From NCBI RefSeq assembly GCF_921293095.1, contig NC_060246.1, positions 134,788,198 to 134,852,197 on the forward strand: a DNA stretch of 64,000 nucleotides. The letters run 5' to 3'. The position numbers were made by a program, and so were the translations under genes. Below are positions 1-11,765 of this stretch, in pieces (positions within the stretch are counted from its first letter, which is position 1; each line of letters starts with the position of its first letter). The DNA is from Ischnura elegans. Lineage: Eukaryota; Arthropoda; Insecta; Odonata; Coenagrionidae. The notes under the pieces were generated by a model, which saw only the letters and a program-made list of their open reading frames with translations, made no database searches and had not been told where the DNA came from.

Positions 1-737
1 TGTCCTGCTGCAGAACAAACCCACAACCAATATTAAGCCTCTTGCCAGATGGAACTGCATTGTTCATCAGTATCCTGTGATATCCTTCCTTCTTTAATGT
101 TCCATTAATTCGCACCAGGTCACCGAATTTATCACCCGCAAAACATCCCCACACCATTACTGACCCTCCACAATGCATCACCGTAGGTTTCGCACATTGA
201 ATCTTGATACGTTCTCCACGAAGTCGACGAACAAACATTCAACGATGGCTCCCAAATACTTCAAACTTCAATTCATCCATGATTAACTCCTTGAACCATT
301 GCTTCACGCTCCAGTTCTTACGTTGTTGTGCCCACTGCATTCCTATCACCTTGTTTTGTGTCCATAATAAAGGTAATTTGGCCGCTATGCATCCCTTTAA
401 ACCTTGTTCACGAAGACGGCGTTGCACTGTTGAGACAGAGATTGGAGCTGCTCGCATTTTATTGACCACCTCGCGAATGTCAGGTGTCGTACGAGTCCTC
501 TGACGTTTACTCTGTACATACATGAACAGATCTTCCCTGTATGATGTTGCACGGGGTCTTCCAGATCGCGAAACACTTGCATTGGCACCGGTTTGCTTGA
601 ACCGCTGCAATGTATACACCACTGTAGATTGGGGCTACGCTAACTTTTGCTGCTATTGTCCCACTAGAATAGCCTTCGTGGTGCAGAGTTAAATTACAGC
701 CCATTTTTTTAGTTCCAATCTCCTGCCTCCGTCCCAT
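1..737 (-). pseudogene. Tc1-like transposase, broken and partial
   Basis: The family's enzyme binds the inverted repeats and carries out cut-and-paste transposition with a DDE/D catalytic triad. The start chosen is the ATG at 735-737, giving MGRRQEIG followed by the helix-turn-helix stretch EGYSSGTIAAKV. A second DNA-binding part contains GRPRATS, then VSTVQRRLREQGLKG. The first catalytic Asp is in LIMDELKF (about 275-277), where the family usually has FTDESKF. The region VMVWGCFAGDK lies near 100-140, and the second Asp is the D of QQD at the very left edge. The third acidic residue lies outside the window. The frame changes near 625-650, and a TGA at 239-241 interrupts the core just after FEVFGSHR. 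This is a decayed DNA transposon gene. The longest intact stretch is 239-622. Confidence 0.92.
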
Positions 738-1082
738 TCGAAGGTAATATGGTATGCACCTGATCAGATACACAAACACACTGCTAGCAGCATATAGTGT
801 ACTGAAAAATAATGAGAACTGCTTGCTAGACCGACAGCTGAAGGAATGAGGCCCATTTGTGTGGACACGTGGTAATGACACGTCAGTGTTGTAGTGGTTT
901 CTCATCAGCGACTCTACATAAGGAGAACCGGTCGAATACACAATAGATTCGTTCCGTCTTTGCATGTTTATGCTTGTTTTATAATCAGAACAGGGCTATG
1001 ATACATTGTTTAAACCTAAATCTCTTTTTTAACCACAAATCCATAGTTGTGATAGGTGATCGAAAACTTTTGACCGGTAGTG
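1..1082 (-). mobile_element. Tc1/mariner-family DNA transposon, right part only, cut by the window edge
   Basis: Reading the minus strand, the element begins with a terminal inverted repeat at 1082, runs through an untranslated leader of about 345 bases and then a Tc1-type transposase (from 737) that continues off the left edge of the window. The terminal sequence reads CACTACCGGTCAAAAG and is flanked by TA at 1083-1084, the target dinucleotide that Tc1/mariner elements duplicate. The other inverted repeat is not in the window. The transposase is broken, so this copy cannot supply its own enzyme. Family assignment rests on both the protein motifs and the inverted repeat, so it is secure; the exact subfamily is not resolved. 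Confidence 0.93.
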
Positions 1083-1084
1083 TA
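1052..1084 (-). repeat. Tc1 terminal inverted repeat with TA target site
   Basis: On the minus strand this reads TA, then CACTACCGGTCAAAAG, then TTTTCGATCACC. The spacing to the transposase start and the flanking TA identify it as the transposase-binding end of the element to its left. Confidence 0.85.
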
Positions 1085-3100
1085 TGCACTTCATATTGAC
1101 ATCCAAGAAAGGGCTTTACCCGTATTGTATACGGTGAAAATATGGACGTAATATTACTTCCAATTTTGAATTAAACATCATAAGCAGCATTTTTTGTAAT
1201 TGGCATTATTTCAAAATCTAATTAACGTTGAAAATCAAAACATTCAATCAAATGAGTAATTTTTCAACGTTTTCTAAACTTTGAGTGATCGGCTGCAAAA
1301 ATGACCGTTCTTATTCGGAGGGAGGCATGAAAAAGTTATTGACGTCGATCGACGCTCATGTTCAATGGAATTAGTCTCTAATTTATAGTAGTCACCTCTT
1401 TCTTTGCTTTCGCATTGGGCTGGACTGGGAAGTCTCATGACGTCACGAATGCTTGAAGTGGGCAAATTTTTTTTTGCAAATAAATCTTTTACAAGGAAAT
1501 AGCTGAACACAGAAATAAATATCCGCCAAAAATCTATGTTATAATTTATATCCCGATTCCTTGTATTTGACCTTGATCCTTTTTCACAATATATGCCTCT
1601 ATTTTCGTTCTTTATGATTTCCAATGTGTCCATTCATCGAGAAAGAGAAAATGGAGCCAATGGTAAAATTTCAGGTGAGCATTATAAGAAAAAAGAAAAC
1701 GGATTTTAGGTCTCGAAGAGGGGATCGCCGAGAACGGAAAGACTAATAAGCTATAAATGACACGAAAAAAATAAAAGAAAAATTTCACGCGAAAAAAATA
1801 TCTCGACCAAAATGTGCAAATAGTAAGGGAATAATGAATTTACTCTACCGGAAATTATAAATGTTGAGCATATGGGGAATTTCCTTAAACAGTCACTTCT
1901 TGAGTGGTCAGTAGTGAAGTGGTGGAAATAAGTCCAAGAATCAGATGAAATATTAGCAACCAATATAGACACTACGTTGACAGCTTAGCAAATTAACTGA
2001 GCTTAACAAGGTTCTTCCACGACAGTTTTATTAAAAGACATTGAGAAAAGTAGGGAAAAAATATCTACATTTAAAATAAATAGGTCTGCAACAAAGTGTT
2101 TGGACTGTTGTGTTTTGCTCAAACTGCCAATAGCGAGTGACTGTCATCGGCAGCGCTGCCACCGGTCGCTAGGATAACTATACAGTGTGTTCCGAGGTTG
2201 TCTCTTTGGAGATACGAGTGTTTATAGTTTGACAAATAACTTTACTTTCACATTAATAAAATATCAACTTTAGAGTCCACTTTACCTTTATTATGCACCG
2301 AAACGAAGATAATAGGATTATTAACTAACGACGATGATATATTTTATGACATCAAATGCCTTTCAAAGAGAAGATCAGCTAGCCGAGGGTAACTGCTATT
2401 GGTCACAATGGTATGATACTAATTTGAAGTTGCTTTTTCGTAAGTACAATGGTATTCATCCAGACGAATAGTCATTGCGCTACAGATAAAATTATACCAT
2501 TATAGCCGTTTTGCCGTATAGGCAGATTACCAGAAGTCGAGCTCATTTACGATAATGCACGACAGGATGCATTTAAGCTATTGAATTCTGAAAAAAGAAG
2601 ACGAACAGAGCACTAGTGCCATTGCAAGCCTTCTCTCAGCAATGATGACGTCAAAGTCGGGAGAAAATGCAATTCTCTCAAAGTTCACTCAGCAAGAAAT
2701 CAAATTGAGGATCGAGTTACTGCTGAATCATCTCCACCAAAGCTACAAGAAAGATCCGAACGCTTGCTCTGACCACCAAACTGGATTTCAAGTTAACCTT
2801 TGAGGGGTAAAATTGGAGTGATACCAAAAATGAGGAACAAATCGTAATTGATAAGTATCTGATAAAAATTTTGGATGGAAAAACCCTGAGACATATCGAT
2901 AAGTATGAATCTCGTCAGGGACTTTTTGAAACAAACTTTCCTGTAGTCAGCTCAAGATAGTAAATCCTCTCGGACTTTCTTTCAGTACTTATGATGATTT
3001 TAGATGCTTTATATTTTGGGTTTAGATGCTATTTCTTGCTGAATGCCCTGCCGCGTTGAAATTCACATTAAGAGCCAAACGAAAAAAAATTCCATTAGAA
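1085..3100. other. Noncoding stretch, nothing recognised
   Basis: The stretch is AT-rich with short chance frames only. A TGACGTCA (CRE-like) palindrome lies near 1438-1445 and a GC-richer patch at about 2090-2220. No coding signature, RNA gene or clear repeat was found. Confidence 0.5.
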
Positions 3101-3104
3101 TTTA

Positions 3105-3200
3105 GGAACCTGGATAACGTAAGACTGCATGATAGCCAACACATTGACCCAGAAAGTCAAAGGTCCGGGGTTCGATAGCCCTGAACAGGGGAATTTTTTC
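3105..3200 (+). repeat. tRNA-headed SINE fragment
   Basis: The sequence resembles a tRNA-derived head. A degenerate A-box region (GATAACGTAAGACTGCATGATAG) is split over 3112-3135 and is followed by GGGGTTCGATAGCCC, close to a polymerase III B box, near 3165-3180. The downstream bases (AATTTTTTCCTGATTGCATTC) match the order seen after a similar head at 24.42-24.50 kb, so the two are probably copies of one SINE family. The copy is degenerate and its 3' end is not defined. Confidence 0.5.
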
Positions 3201-6200
3201 CTGATTGCATTCAGTAAGTATCATATTAATTAAAGAATATTTAATGTTTTTACATAACAATCCAGTATCATTGCTCGTGGTTGCTCGGCCTTGTCATCCA
3301 ATCTCACTCCACAATTTCAACCTATTTTTCGGTGCGATATATTTATAAAATATTATGAATACAGGTAATGTAAAAATCTTAATTTTTAAATAATTACTTT
3401 TTTATTTACCAACCAGTGAATTCGAGGTTTTTGACAGTTTCACCCCTAAATACTTTCATTTGGCACTTCATACAATCCCACGACCTACCATAATCGTATA
3501 AATCACTAGGTTTCAATAAAATCTAGCCATGCATATGTCAAAGGTAATTAAAAATGTTAAAGTGTGTGCGCAACTCAATTTTTCTAACGTGTATCTATCT
3601 TGAAAAACCATTCCGTCAACTTATCTACCTTATTTTGACTATCTCCATAGGATTTACATCGTCCAATATATATTTGTTGCGTAATATAAAACTTATGTTT
3701 TCTATTTATCGGTGAAGCTATCTATCCCTGGATGCTGTCGATCTTCTTCGTTAAATATAAAAAAGGAGGGCAAATGCTTTATATCCATTATATTTTAAGA
3801 GGATAAAGATAGGCTTTCTTATAAGTGCATTATTTTTGCTGCTTCATCTTGCGGGATGGAAGACGTCCTTTGATATCTCGAGAGACGAATGTTTAGTGCA
3901 TTATTAATATGGTAGGTACAAACCAAAGGGTCTATAAAGGGCTCGCGAGCTATGAAAACGCATTCAATCCACATGGGAACCATTATGCCTCAGAAAGGAA
4001 GGGCACTTAGCGATCCTATTGAAGAAGCAAAGTGGTGTATTTGGCAAAGCGGGTGCTTTTAGGACCATTATCCTCCAGAAATATTCCGGGGAATGGCGAG
4101 AGGAAAATCCTGAAAAATGATTGGCAGCAGCTACTTGCACGAAAATTGAAAATCCGAGGAATCTCTACACTACAAAACCCACTCCCGACAACTGACTGAC
4201 TGACTAATACAAAATTGTGGGGTAAACGAAATTGAAGATATTTTTAAGATCCTCCCCGTAAATAGTAAATTTTTAAGAGTAGGTGTTTGTCGATTGATAT
4301 CATTGTGATTCATTAGGGAGAGTTGGAAATTAGGTTATTTGGTTCAAACTTAATTTTTTAGTTGCATGGTATGAATGAACGTTTTTTTCGCGTCAAAAAG
4401 TCATAGAATCGGCCCCTCTAAAATCGCCTGAAACCCTCGGAAAAATTGTCGAAATACTAAATTTCCTATCTATTATAGTGTGGCCAACTTCCTTTTCGTC
4501 TTGACATTTTGGAGGCTTTTGCGGTTCAAAATTTTGGGGATGATGGTAATGATGAATTTGAACATCGCGTAGAAGCTTGTTAATGGCACCAAATAATCGT
4601 GGCAGTCATTAGTCCAGACCTTGTAACAGTCAGAAAGCCTGGAAGCCAAGAACTGTTTGGTATTTTTAGGATTCAATTTATACAGGTTTGATATCACCGA
4701 AAAGAAAAATAACTCGTAAGGAAGAAACGGCAGAAAAAATTGTAAAAACTGGTTGAGTGACCAGAAAAGGCTCCTTATTTGGACTCCTTCTTATTCCCAC
4801 GAGCTGCTGGGTTTGGAGGAAAATTTACATTTGAAGCTCGAACCACTTCACGGATAACTAGAAATGAGGAAAAGTTCCACCTAATCAGGAAATTACATCT
4901 CGGGATACAGAGTTTCCTTGTCACGAGCAGCCGATATAACCACCTAATATTGACATAATATTTGGTTTCCTTATTCCCAAAGTGATTTAACTCAATTAAA
5001 ATTAAATTGAGCTGACTTAACATCTAACTTCTTTTAATAGTTAAATGACTCGCAGTAGGGTTTCAGTCCAATCATCAAATCTTGCAAAGTCCATTTAACT
5101 CACATTCAAAGGCTCAAAGTTAATTTTTTTGAGTGAATTAATTTCAGCTATAATTTCAAGAAATTAACTTTATTTCACTATCAAACGCGGTCCCCCTAAC
5201 CCACCTGACTTGTCAGAAATTTACACGCAAGTAGTATATTAGCGGCATATAACAAGACGATGAACGCAAAAGAACACACATGAAAAAAGTTACAGCAATA
5301 ATAATATTTATTGATCACGAAAAATAAATAATCAAGAAGTCGATCATAAAATGCTAGAACCGATGAATAGTAGAAAAATTATGCATTGAATTAAATATAA
5401 TTCATGCATTTAAACTGTGATGTATGGATAATTCTCAAGTTTGACAATTGAAATACTGAAATGTAGCATCCACTTTTCGCCATTTTTTTTCCGCCGTCTT
5501 GTCGAAAATACAGCATTATCTCATCCACCTCTTTACATCACTCCCATTAAGCTTATTATTACAGAGGATATTCGGGTATTATTAAAATAATTTCCAAAGT
5601 AAATAGATTCTATTCAATAAATTAAATACTTATGTTTTTGAGTGCCTATTTAGGTATGATCGGAAGGTGTGAATACAGTCTTAAAGTCTTTTTAAAACTT
5701 TGTATTCCATCTTGGTTTTCCTATCACTAACAAATAAACGTCCCTAATTATGCCTTCCCACTGACTTGGATCCTGAATACGAATGGTGGCCTGATAGCTG
5801 AGGAAGAAGTTTAAGCCTTCAAAGCTATTCCTGAACACAATTCATTAATTTCTTGTAAGAAGAAGCGCTGTACCTTGGTCACCAACATTACGTTAGAAAA
5901 AATCTGACAATCAGAAAATCGCGCCACCTTTATTTGTACATATACGCAGCGCGTTTGCTAACGTTTAAAGAGTATTTTTTCCTTGGATAACTTCATTTTA
6001 TTGGTAATTTTTTTCTTTTGAATTTTTATTTTAACAGTACTTATTCCAAAAGAAATTTATTATTCGGCTGGCAGTTTCATTGCTTGGAAATATTTATCAG
6101 TGGGTATGTCAAGATAAGATTTAGGGATTGCGAGGAAGATAGACCGAGGAGGTTTCTTTAGATCTAAAATAATATTTCAAATAAAGACAAGACCAGATTT

Positions 6201-6230
6201 ATAGATTTTCAGAATTTCGATGATACAGTG
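3201..6230. other. Noncoding AT-rich stretch
   Basis: There is no frame with a recognisable domain, no tRNA and no clear inverted or tandem repeat. The short open frames at 4473-4697 and 4775-5023 on the minus strand have the composition of chance frames. Confidence 0.5.
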
Positions 6231-6241
6231 GAAGAAATTAT

Positions 6242-6308
6242 GACAGTCAGCCTCGGCAGACAGTCAGCCTGTGTCATTACCAACCTCGACAGACAGTCAG
6301 CCTGTCTC
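6242..6308. repeat. Short minisatellite, about 33-bp unit
   Basis: The motif GACAGTCAGCCT recurs at about 6242, 6259 and 6292. The last two copies are separated by 33 bases and share the following CTGT.TCATT, while the first spacing is 17 bases. This is a small imperfect tandem array with no other function visible. Confidence 0.65.
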
Positions 6309-6639
6309 ATTGCCTGCCCCTGCATGAGAACGATTCCTACTTCTGGCTCCAAAATCGGCACGTAAGTGCAAACTCCACCCTGGAATGTGTTCTGAGAGAC
6401 CTGAAAATGTTGCTTGCTTGTTGCTAAATAAAACCTCGCCATTTTCACAAAAATAAACGGAATTCTGAATAATGCTTGCCTTTTGCGGCATAACCGATGA
6501 GGCGATAAAAATAATATATACGAACTAAAAATATCTATTTTAAAACATATGATCGTAATTTACCTCCCTGAACAGTTAAACAGCAACTTTTTCCTTGATG
6601 ATCAATCGCTGACACTATATTCTGCCTGTGATGGTCTCC

Positions 6640-6820
6640 TTATTTTCTTTTCCATTTTATTGAATTTATCTTTGAAAATTTATTTCCATACCACCGACAA
6701 TACCACCGTTGGCCTCTAACATCGGGGTTCCGAAAGGTCCAACCTACCCAGGTGGGACTCAAACCCACGACCTCATATGTGGCAGGCGAGGACTTCACCC
6801 CGCCGCCACCGACGCCAAAG
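6640..6820 (-). repeat. tRNA-headed SINE, minus orientation
   Basis: On the minus strand the head begins near 6816 and contains GGCGGCGGGGTGAAGTCC, then CTCGCCTGCCA, then the B box GGTTTGAGTCC (complement of 6755-6765), followed by CACCTGGGT. The same head order is found at 61.31-61.39 kb, where the B box is GGTTCGAGTCC. The downstream body runs to an AT-rich tail near 6640-6690. The element is diverged. A long minus-strand open frame passes straight through it, which argues against that frame being a gene. Confidence 0.72.
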
Positions 6821-6959
6821 AACTCCTTTAACAGTAGGAATTTCGTTATAATGCCATGGAGAAATACAGAAATTTTACCACGAGAATGGGCAGATTTTTC
6901 TAGGATATGACGCTCCACGACATCACCGCAGTTTTGGATATCTAGAGCTTTAGGTATGT

Positions 6960-7270
6960 GCCAGAATAAAGCTCCCAGATCCCGATGATAATGTCTGCGT
7001 CGAAAAAGGGACAGACGTGTGAGCGCTTCGCAGAAATCGTCGAATCCAGTTTCCGACCGCGTTTCCCTCGCTGTTATCGCTCCATTTCTCTCGTCCACAG
7101 CACCCCTTCCAGCACCATCCAACAACCCCCTCCCGTTGCATTTCCGACCCGAAAGCGGAACCCTAGAGAGATAGAGAGACAAGGAGGAAGGGGTTGGTGC
7201 TTTTGAGGCCGGCCCCGGTTCGATGAATTCCATCCCTCCCCACATGCCCCCGAATCCATGCCGTCCGCCC
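6960..7270. other. GC-rich patch without a recognised gene
   Basis: This is a local rise in GC content with several overlapping open frames on both strands, a typical effect of GC-rich sequence with few stops. None of the translations shows a domain. Nearly adjacent to the left lies a SINE. It could be an unrecognised exon or promoter-proximal patch, but nothing in it decides this. Confidence 0.4.
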
Positions 7271-7699
7271 ACGCTACCCTATGACGACAGCACCGGCTCG
7301 AAAAGAATATATGAAATGGATGGGGCTGGGAAATTCAATGGGCCTGAGGGATGATAATAGTAGAGAAAATAGATGGAAAAGAAAGATAGCACGACAGGGA
7401 TAAGGCTTTCAGTCTGAAGGGCCGTAACGATGAATGACTTAAGTTACCTCAATTGGATTTCAAATATATTCCATTCATTCCGTGAGTATAGTAATGAACC
7501 AATAATTAATAACCAATTTTTCTATGAAAATATGATGTTATTGACTCAAACAACCCAAAGATGTCATAAAATGGTGGTAATCGAAGTTTGCGTTGCTTCA
7601 ATAGTTCCGAAGGTGGAGTCTCTGCCATTAAGGGTAGCAGAGCGGAACGAATCTAAATCCCAGAAAACAGCATTTATTTAAATATTCTCTCTGTCACAT

Positions 7700-7800
7700 C
7701 CAATTATACTCTGATAAGATGTATTACTATCCGACTAGTAGTCGAAATATCCGGGCTCGAATCCTGACCAAGCAATATTTTAATTGTTTAAATTAATAGT
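7700..7800 (+). repeat. Possible tRNA-like SINE relic
   Basis: GGGCTCGAATCC near 7753-7764 matches a polymerase III B box with one change, and the bases before it could be a decayed tRNA half. No A box is recognisable. A similar isolated B-box match (GAGTTCGAATCCCC) is at 9198-9211. Confidence 0.3.
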
Positions 7801-8410
7801 TTGCTCAGGGCGAATCCTTGGTACATGTAAGGCTTTCAATTTAAAAAAAATCAATGGGTTTTTTTGATGTCTTTGGGACTGATTCCGAATTTTCAATTTG
7901 GATCCTATAGTTGGATTAGGAGATGTAATTAATTCACGGACCAATATATTTTTTCAATTTTAACCTTCTATTAACTTTCACACATTAGAAAAAATCTCCC
8001 CCAATCTTCTCACGTAAACCTCACTTCCAGCAAAAGCTCTAACTTGTTACCTACCACATCATAATTCTTCTGCATCACCTTTCGACTTAAACACGACTAC
8101 TACTCCTATCATGAAGCTTCCCTTTTACTACTTACTTTACTACTTTTCTATATTGCTTATGCTATCTGCCTGGATATAAAAAAACTAAATTATGACACTA
8201 TTAATGTGGCACATTCTTCTTCCTACACGCATTTTGCAGGGGCATGTGCTTGCTTCGGATTACGAAAAAATATGGCTTTTTTGTTCCCGGTATGTTCATC
8301 ATTACGACGAACTTTCATGCTGAAGTTTATTATCAATCTAATTTTGCAAAAAATGTTTGTTTTTCCCCATTAATTAAACACACGTGGAGGACTTGTCCAT
8401 TATTTTTATT

Positions 8411-8700
8411 AGCTAACGGGGCCCTTTAAACGAGTGTATTTTACCACTATTTCTAACAGGAAATTTTCAAATCACTTCGTTTACACGTGCATGGGTTTAA
8501 TGGTTTAGCTTGAGGAAAATAAGTAAAAACGTGATGTAACACTTGTTTATTACCTAATTTAACGCTATATTACCATAAGGGACTGTTTAGACGAGTAACG
8601 TTTACCGCTATTTCTAACAGGAAATTTTCAAATTACTTCCTTCACACGTGCATGGATTTCATAACTAATATCATGAAAAAAATATAGCTGCCACGCATGC
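8411..8700. repeat. Local tandem duplication, period 161 bp
   Basis: The string CTATTTCTAACAGGAAATTT occurs near 8447 and again near 8608, with similar sequence on both sides (TTTA.ACGAGT before, CACGTGCATGG after). The two units are about 85-90% alike by eye. The second unit is not complete at its right end. No gene lies in it. Confidence 0.8.
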
Positions 8701-8981
8701 TGCTGAATTAGGTAAAAAATAATTAGTTTTCACCCTAGGCACATTGGCCTTTAATGAAAATAGCATGACTTGCGTAGGAAGCGGTCAAGGTTAGCGCCAG
8801 CGGTGGTGTCGCCACAGGGATGAACCAGGTCAGAGGTAATCCTCCGGGGCTTCTAGTTAGAAATTGAGGGACTATTCGGGACAAACTAAAGCAAGTACAG
8901 GGCTGAATGGCTGCCGCTATCATTAGAAGCAACGGGAGAGCATGAAAAATTTCTCTCTCCGGTTATCTGGGAATGATGAAG

Positions 8982-9032
8982 ATGATAATAATAATCCGAG
9001 TAATAGTGATAATAACAATAATAATAATAATG
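8982..9032. repeat. Imperfect AAT/GAT microsatellite
   Basis: A run of three-base AT-rich units, (AAT)n with GAT and AAC interruptions, ends at a GCG. Confidence 0.85.
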
Positions 9033-9149
9033 CGTTTTTATTGGGCGAGATTGGGACTAGAAAGTTCCATCTTCCATCTAACCCCTGAATATAACATCTT
9101 ATGAACGACGGTGAACGGAAAACCTACCGTGATATGGATAAAACAAAGA

Positions 9150-9225
9150 ATCATCCCCAGGGAAACCGAATCTGCTGGACCAGTCATCGGGAGGTCCGAG
9201 TTCGAATCCCCGCAAAGTCGAATGA
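9150..9225 (+). repeat. Possible tRNA-like SINE head
   Basis: GCTGGACCAGTCATCGGGAG followed by GAGTTCGAATCCCCGC gives a tRNA 3'-half look with a near-consensus B box. The 5' half is not convincing. The words GCTGGACCA recur in the minus-strand relic near 29.49 kb, suggesting a shared family. Confidence 0.35.
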
Positions 9226-9364
9226 TATTTTCACGGCGAATGTCATCCTCGGTGCTTATAGCTTTGAACCCGTGCGCGTGACTGCGTACAAAGTTACTTG
9301 TTTCAAGCTGTGCTTTGAAAGAATTGATTATTTAGATAATGAAGACAAGAGGAAGAAAATGTAA

Positions 9365-11550
9365 AACGTAAATGCAATGATTAGCTCTTAAATTTAGAGC
9401 ATGCCCGCTTGACTGGTCGTACTTCGTTTATGGATTACTCAAGTTTTACATTAATAATAAATCAAGGAAAGTTTTTAACGTGTATTTAAAACTTGCTTTA
9501 CCATCGGCAATGTTTTCAGAAAAAATAAAGTAAATCTCTATCAGCCACTTCCCCAATTTCAAATATAAAAATTTTACATCTGAGAAAACTTTCAAATTCG
9601 AGGTTCATTTTAATGCTGAAAAGGGTCCCTTTATCTGACTTGAGAATTGCCAGATGACAGCTGGTAAGTTTTAAATAAGTAGTTGGTCATGTAAAAACGG
9701 GAGGGTGGGAGTTATGCGCCATCGTGAGGAATTCGTACCGAGAAATGAAGGAAAATTCATCGTGACATTTTCTACATGAAATGTGAAAATAGATGATAAC
9801 AGTACATCAAAACAATTTCTCCACACTAAATAATCATTTTTATTAGTATCGTGTTCCCATCCGGATTTAAACTTAAAAATCCGATGTGTTTCGGTGTCTT
9901 ATGTTTCTCTGATTCTCTTAAAATCATTCGCTGCCCGCATGGAATCCCGAGAGATTTACCTGTAAAGTTCTTTAATAGCACTGAAATAAAATACAATTTT
10001 GGCTTTCCATGCATTATTGGCTTCAATTTGCATATGAAAAATATCAAAAATTTTAACATAGGCTCTTTTGGCGATTCTTGTCTGATTGTAGAGAAAGTGT
10101 TGATAACGTCTAGAATATGAATGCGGTCACTAAAAAATGATAAAACAATGTTTTTTATGCCATGAAAATCATGGTTATAATTTTTTTCAGTTATGATGGA
10201 GCCTTCCACAGTTTACCATTGTTTCCTTACTATACCCAGAGAACTATAAATTGAAATTTGCGTGAAAACTCAGCCTTCCCGAGAACATAATCAGTATTCA
10301 AGCTAAGATCCTGTTTTAACGAGTGAATCAACCATGAAATCCAAAATGGAGTATTTGGGGTAGGATTTGGGATGCATAGCTTTTATGGGCCTAATTGAGC
10401 TTAGGTAGTTACATTTTTGGGCTGTTGTAGTTGCCCAACACGCACAAGAGTTAATTATTCGAAGAAGTTTACATGCGATGTGAAGCAAGAGTCTATGGCT
10501 TTACCATGCCTTGATGTGGGCTATTCTGCGAGTTAAAAATTGTCGATTGCCGATGTGTTAACGGCTTCATATACCATTTGGCTGGCATATGATATATTAG
10601 TAATCAACCAAATTATTTGAGCATGAGGAGTCGGTACCAAAGTCATGCCGAGTAAATTTGAGTAACATCTGCATCTACGTATCACCCTGTAAGTCACCTA
10701 TGGCGGTGATTCACGGAGGATTAAAATTTACTTCTACGAACATGTACGCTACATATCACACCAAAAGAATGGGGTTAATACAAATCCAACTTACGAAGGC
10801 AATCTGCCTATAAAGCTAGAACATGAAATACCAGGAAAATTTAGAAACATGCACTTAGGAATACATAAGTTAGTAAGCAACACTACCATTGTCATTCTCG
10901 TCTGTATTGGGAAGATAATAAGAGGAAGATGGGATGGAAGTTTCACCATTGAACGACCTACCCTACTATCCGGTGGCGGTTACGTCAAATGCATTGATAT
11001 TGGAATGAGATCGCGTGCAGCGTAGGGCAGCCTGGTTTGCAAAAGATGTAAAGATAAGCCCATCTGTGTTCCGAAGCCATTAGAGGAATGAAGAGTGGAA
11101 TCACTATTACAGCATTGGGTTCAAGAATAGAACTGAAATCTTGGGCGCAAATCTGGGAGGAATGACTTCTCCAATTACGCGAACAGCATTTTCAGTACTC
11201 GGACCCCGGAGGTTACAGGTATTGTACAAAGTGTTTATCGCGTGATTTTTTTGACAACATAGGAGACTAAACAGTCGCGAAGGAGTCCAAGAATAATGTA
11301 TGCGGATACAATAATTTGGCAGAGTTAGAATAATAAGGGTGCGTAAACGATTATATAAATATTGTACTCTCTATCAGGAGAGTTTATTTTAGAATAGGAA
11401 GCATGAAGTACACTTAGCATTAACATTTTAATTTTTTCATAAGATGTATCAATTATGCAACCCGACCTCAAAATTTGGATTTCTGGTGGTCGTTTGTAGT
11501 GAATATCTTTTAGTATATAAAGAATGATCGCAGGCTATCCCGGCGTATAG
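9365..11550. other. Noncoding AT-rich stretch
   Basis: Overlapping short frames occur on both strands at 9826-10209, but they have no domain and look like chance frames. No RNA gene or repeat was recognised. Confidence 0.5.
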
Positions 11551-11604
11551 AATTGTGGAAGGTTACTCGGGATTTCCATCGGGTCAGGTTCTCCAACTCC
11601 ATCT

Positions 11605-11649
11605 CGGCCGACGTTTCGATGAACGAGTTGTCCATCGTCATCAGGGCAT
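11605..11649 (-). ncRNA. Hammerhead ribozyme motif, left arm
   Basis: On the minus strand the order is GCC (stem I), CTGATGA (complement of 11638-11644), stem II CGATGGAC / GTTCATCG with loop AACTC, GAAAC (complement of 11613-11617), GTC (complement of 11610-11612), then GGC closing stem I. Stem II forms eight pairs including one G-U. Both invariant cores are intact. Stem III is reduced to A-U and C-G around no loop; because ACGT is self-complementary, cleavage would be expected from a two-copy (dimeric) fold, as known for minimal hammerheads of Penelope-like elements. Activity is inferred, not shown. Confidence 0.75.
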
Positions 11650-11666
11650 TGTGGTTTTAAAATTTC

Positions 11667-11711
11667 ATGCCCTGATGACAATGGAAAACTCGTTCATCGA
11701 AACGTCGGCCG
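11667..11711 (+). ncRNA. Hammerhead ribozyme motif, right arm
   Basis: This is the plus-strand counterpart of the motif in the left arm: GCC (11669-11671), CTGATGA (11672-11678), stem II region, GAAAC (11699-11703), GTC (11704-11706), GGC (11707-11709). Stem II is weaker here because the 5' side reads CAATGGAA instead of CGATGGAC, so the left copy is the better-preserved ribozyme. The two motifs point in opposite directions, so a single transcript would carry one ribozyme and the complement of the other. Confidence 0.68.
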
Positions 11712-11765
11712 AGATGGAGTTGGAGAACCTGACCCGGTGGAAATCTCGAGTAACCTTACACAATT

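Larger units (their letters stand above)
11551..11765. mobile_element. Inverted pair of Penelope-type termini (long palindrome)
   Basis: Two arms of about 99 bases (11551-11649 and 11667-11765) are inverted copies of each other with only a few differences, around a 17-base loop rich in T and A. Each arm contains the string CTGATGA, a stem-loop, CGAAACGTCGG, then GAGATGGAGTTGGAGAACC and CTGACCCGGTGGAAAT. Hammerhead ribozymes in terminal repeats are a known trait of Penelope-like retroelements, and I attribute the arms to such an element on that basis. No reverse transcriptase or GIY-YIG part is present, so this is a short terminal remnant. No clean target-site duplication was found. Confidence 0.75.

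Noticed and set aside
6640-7272. A 210-codon open frame on the minus strand as a host gene
   Set aside because: Its C-terminal third is a SINE head and tail, the remainder is GC-rich with no domain, and overlapping frames exist on both strands.
8735-8932. A conserved coding piece on the minus strand
   Set aside because: The 65-codon frame is hydrophobic and not clearly related to any family I know; no repeat partner exists in the window.
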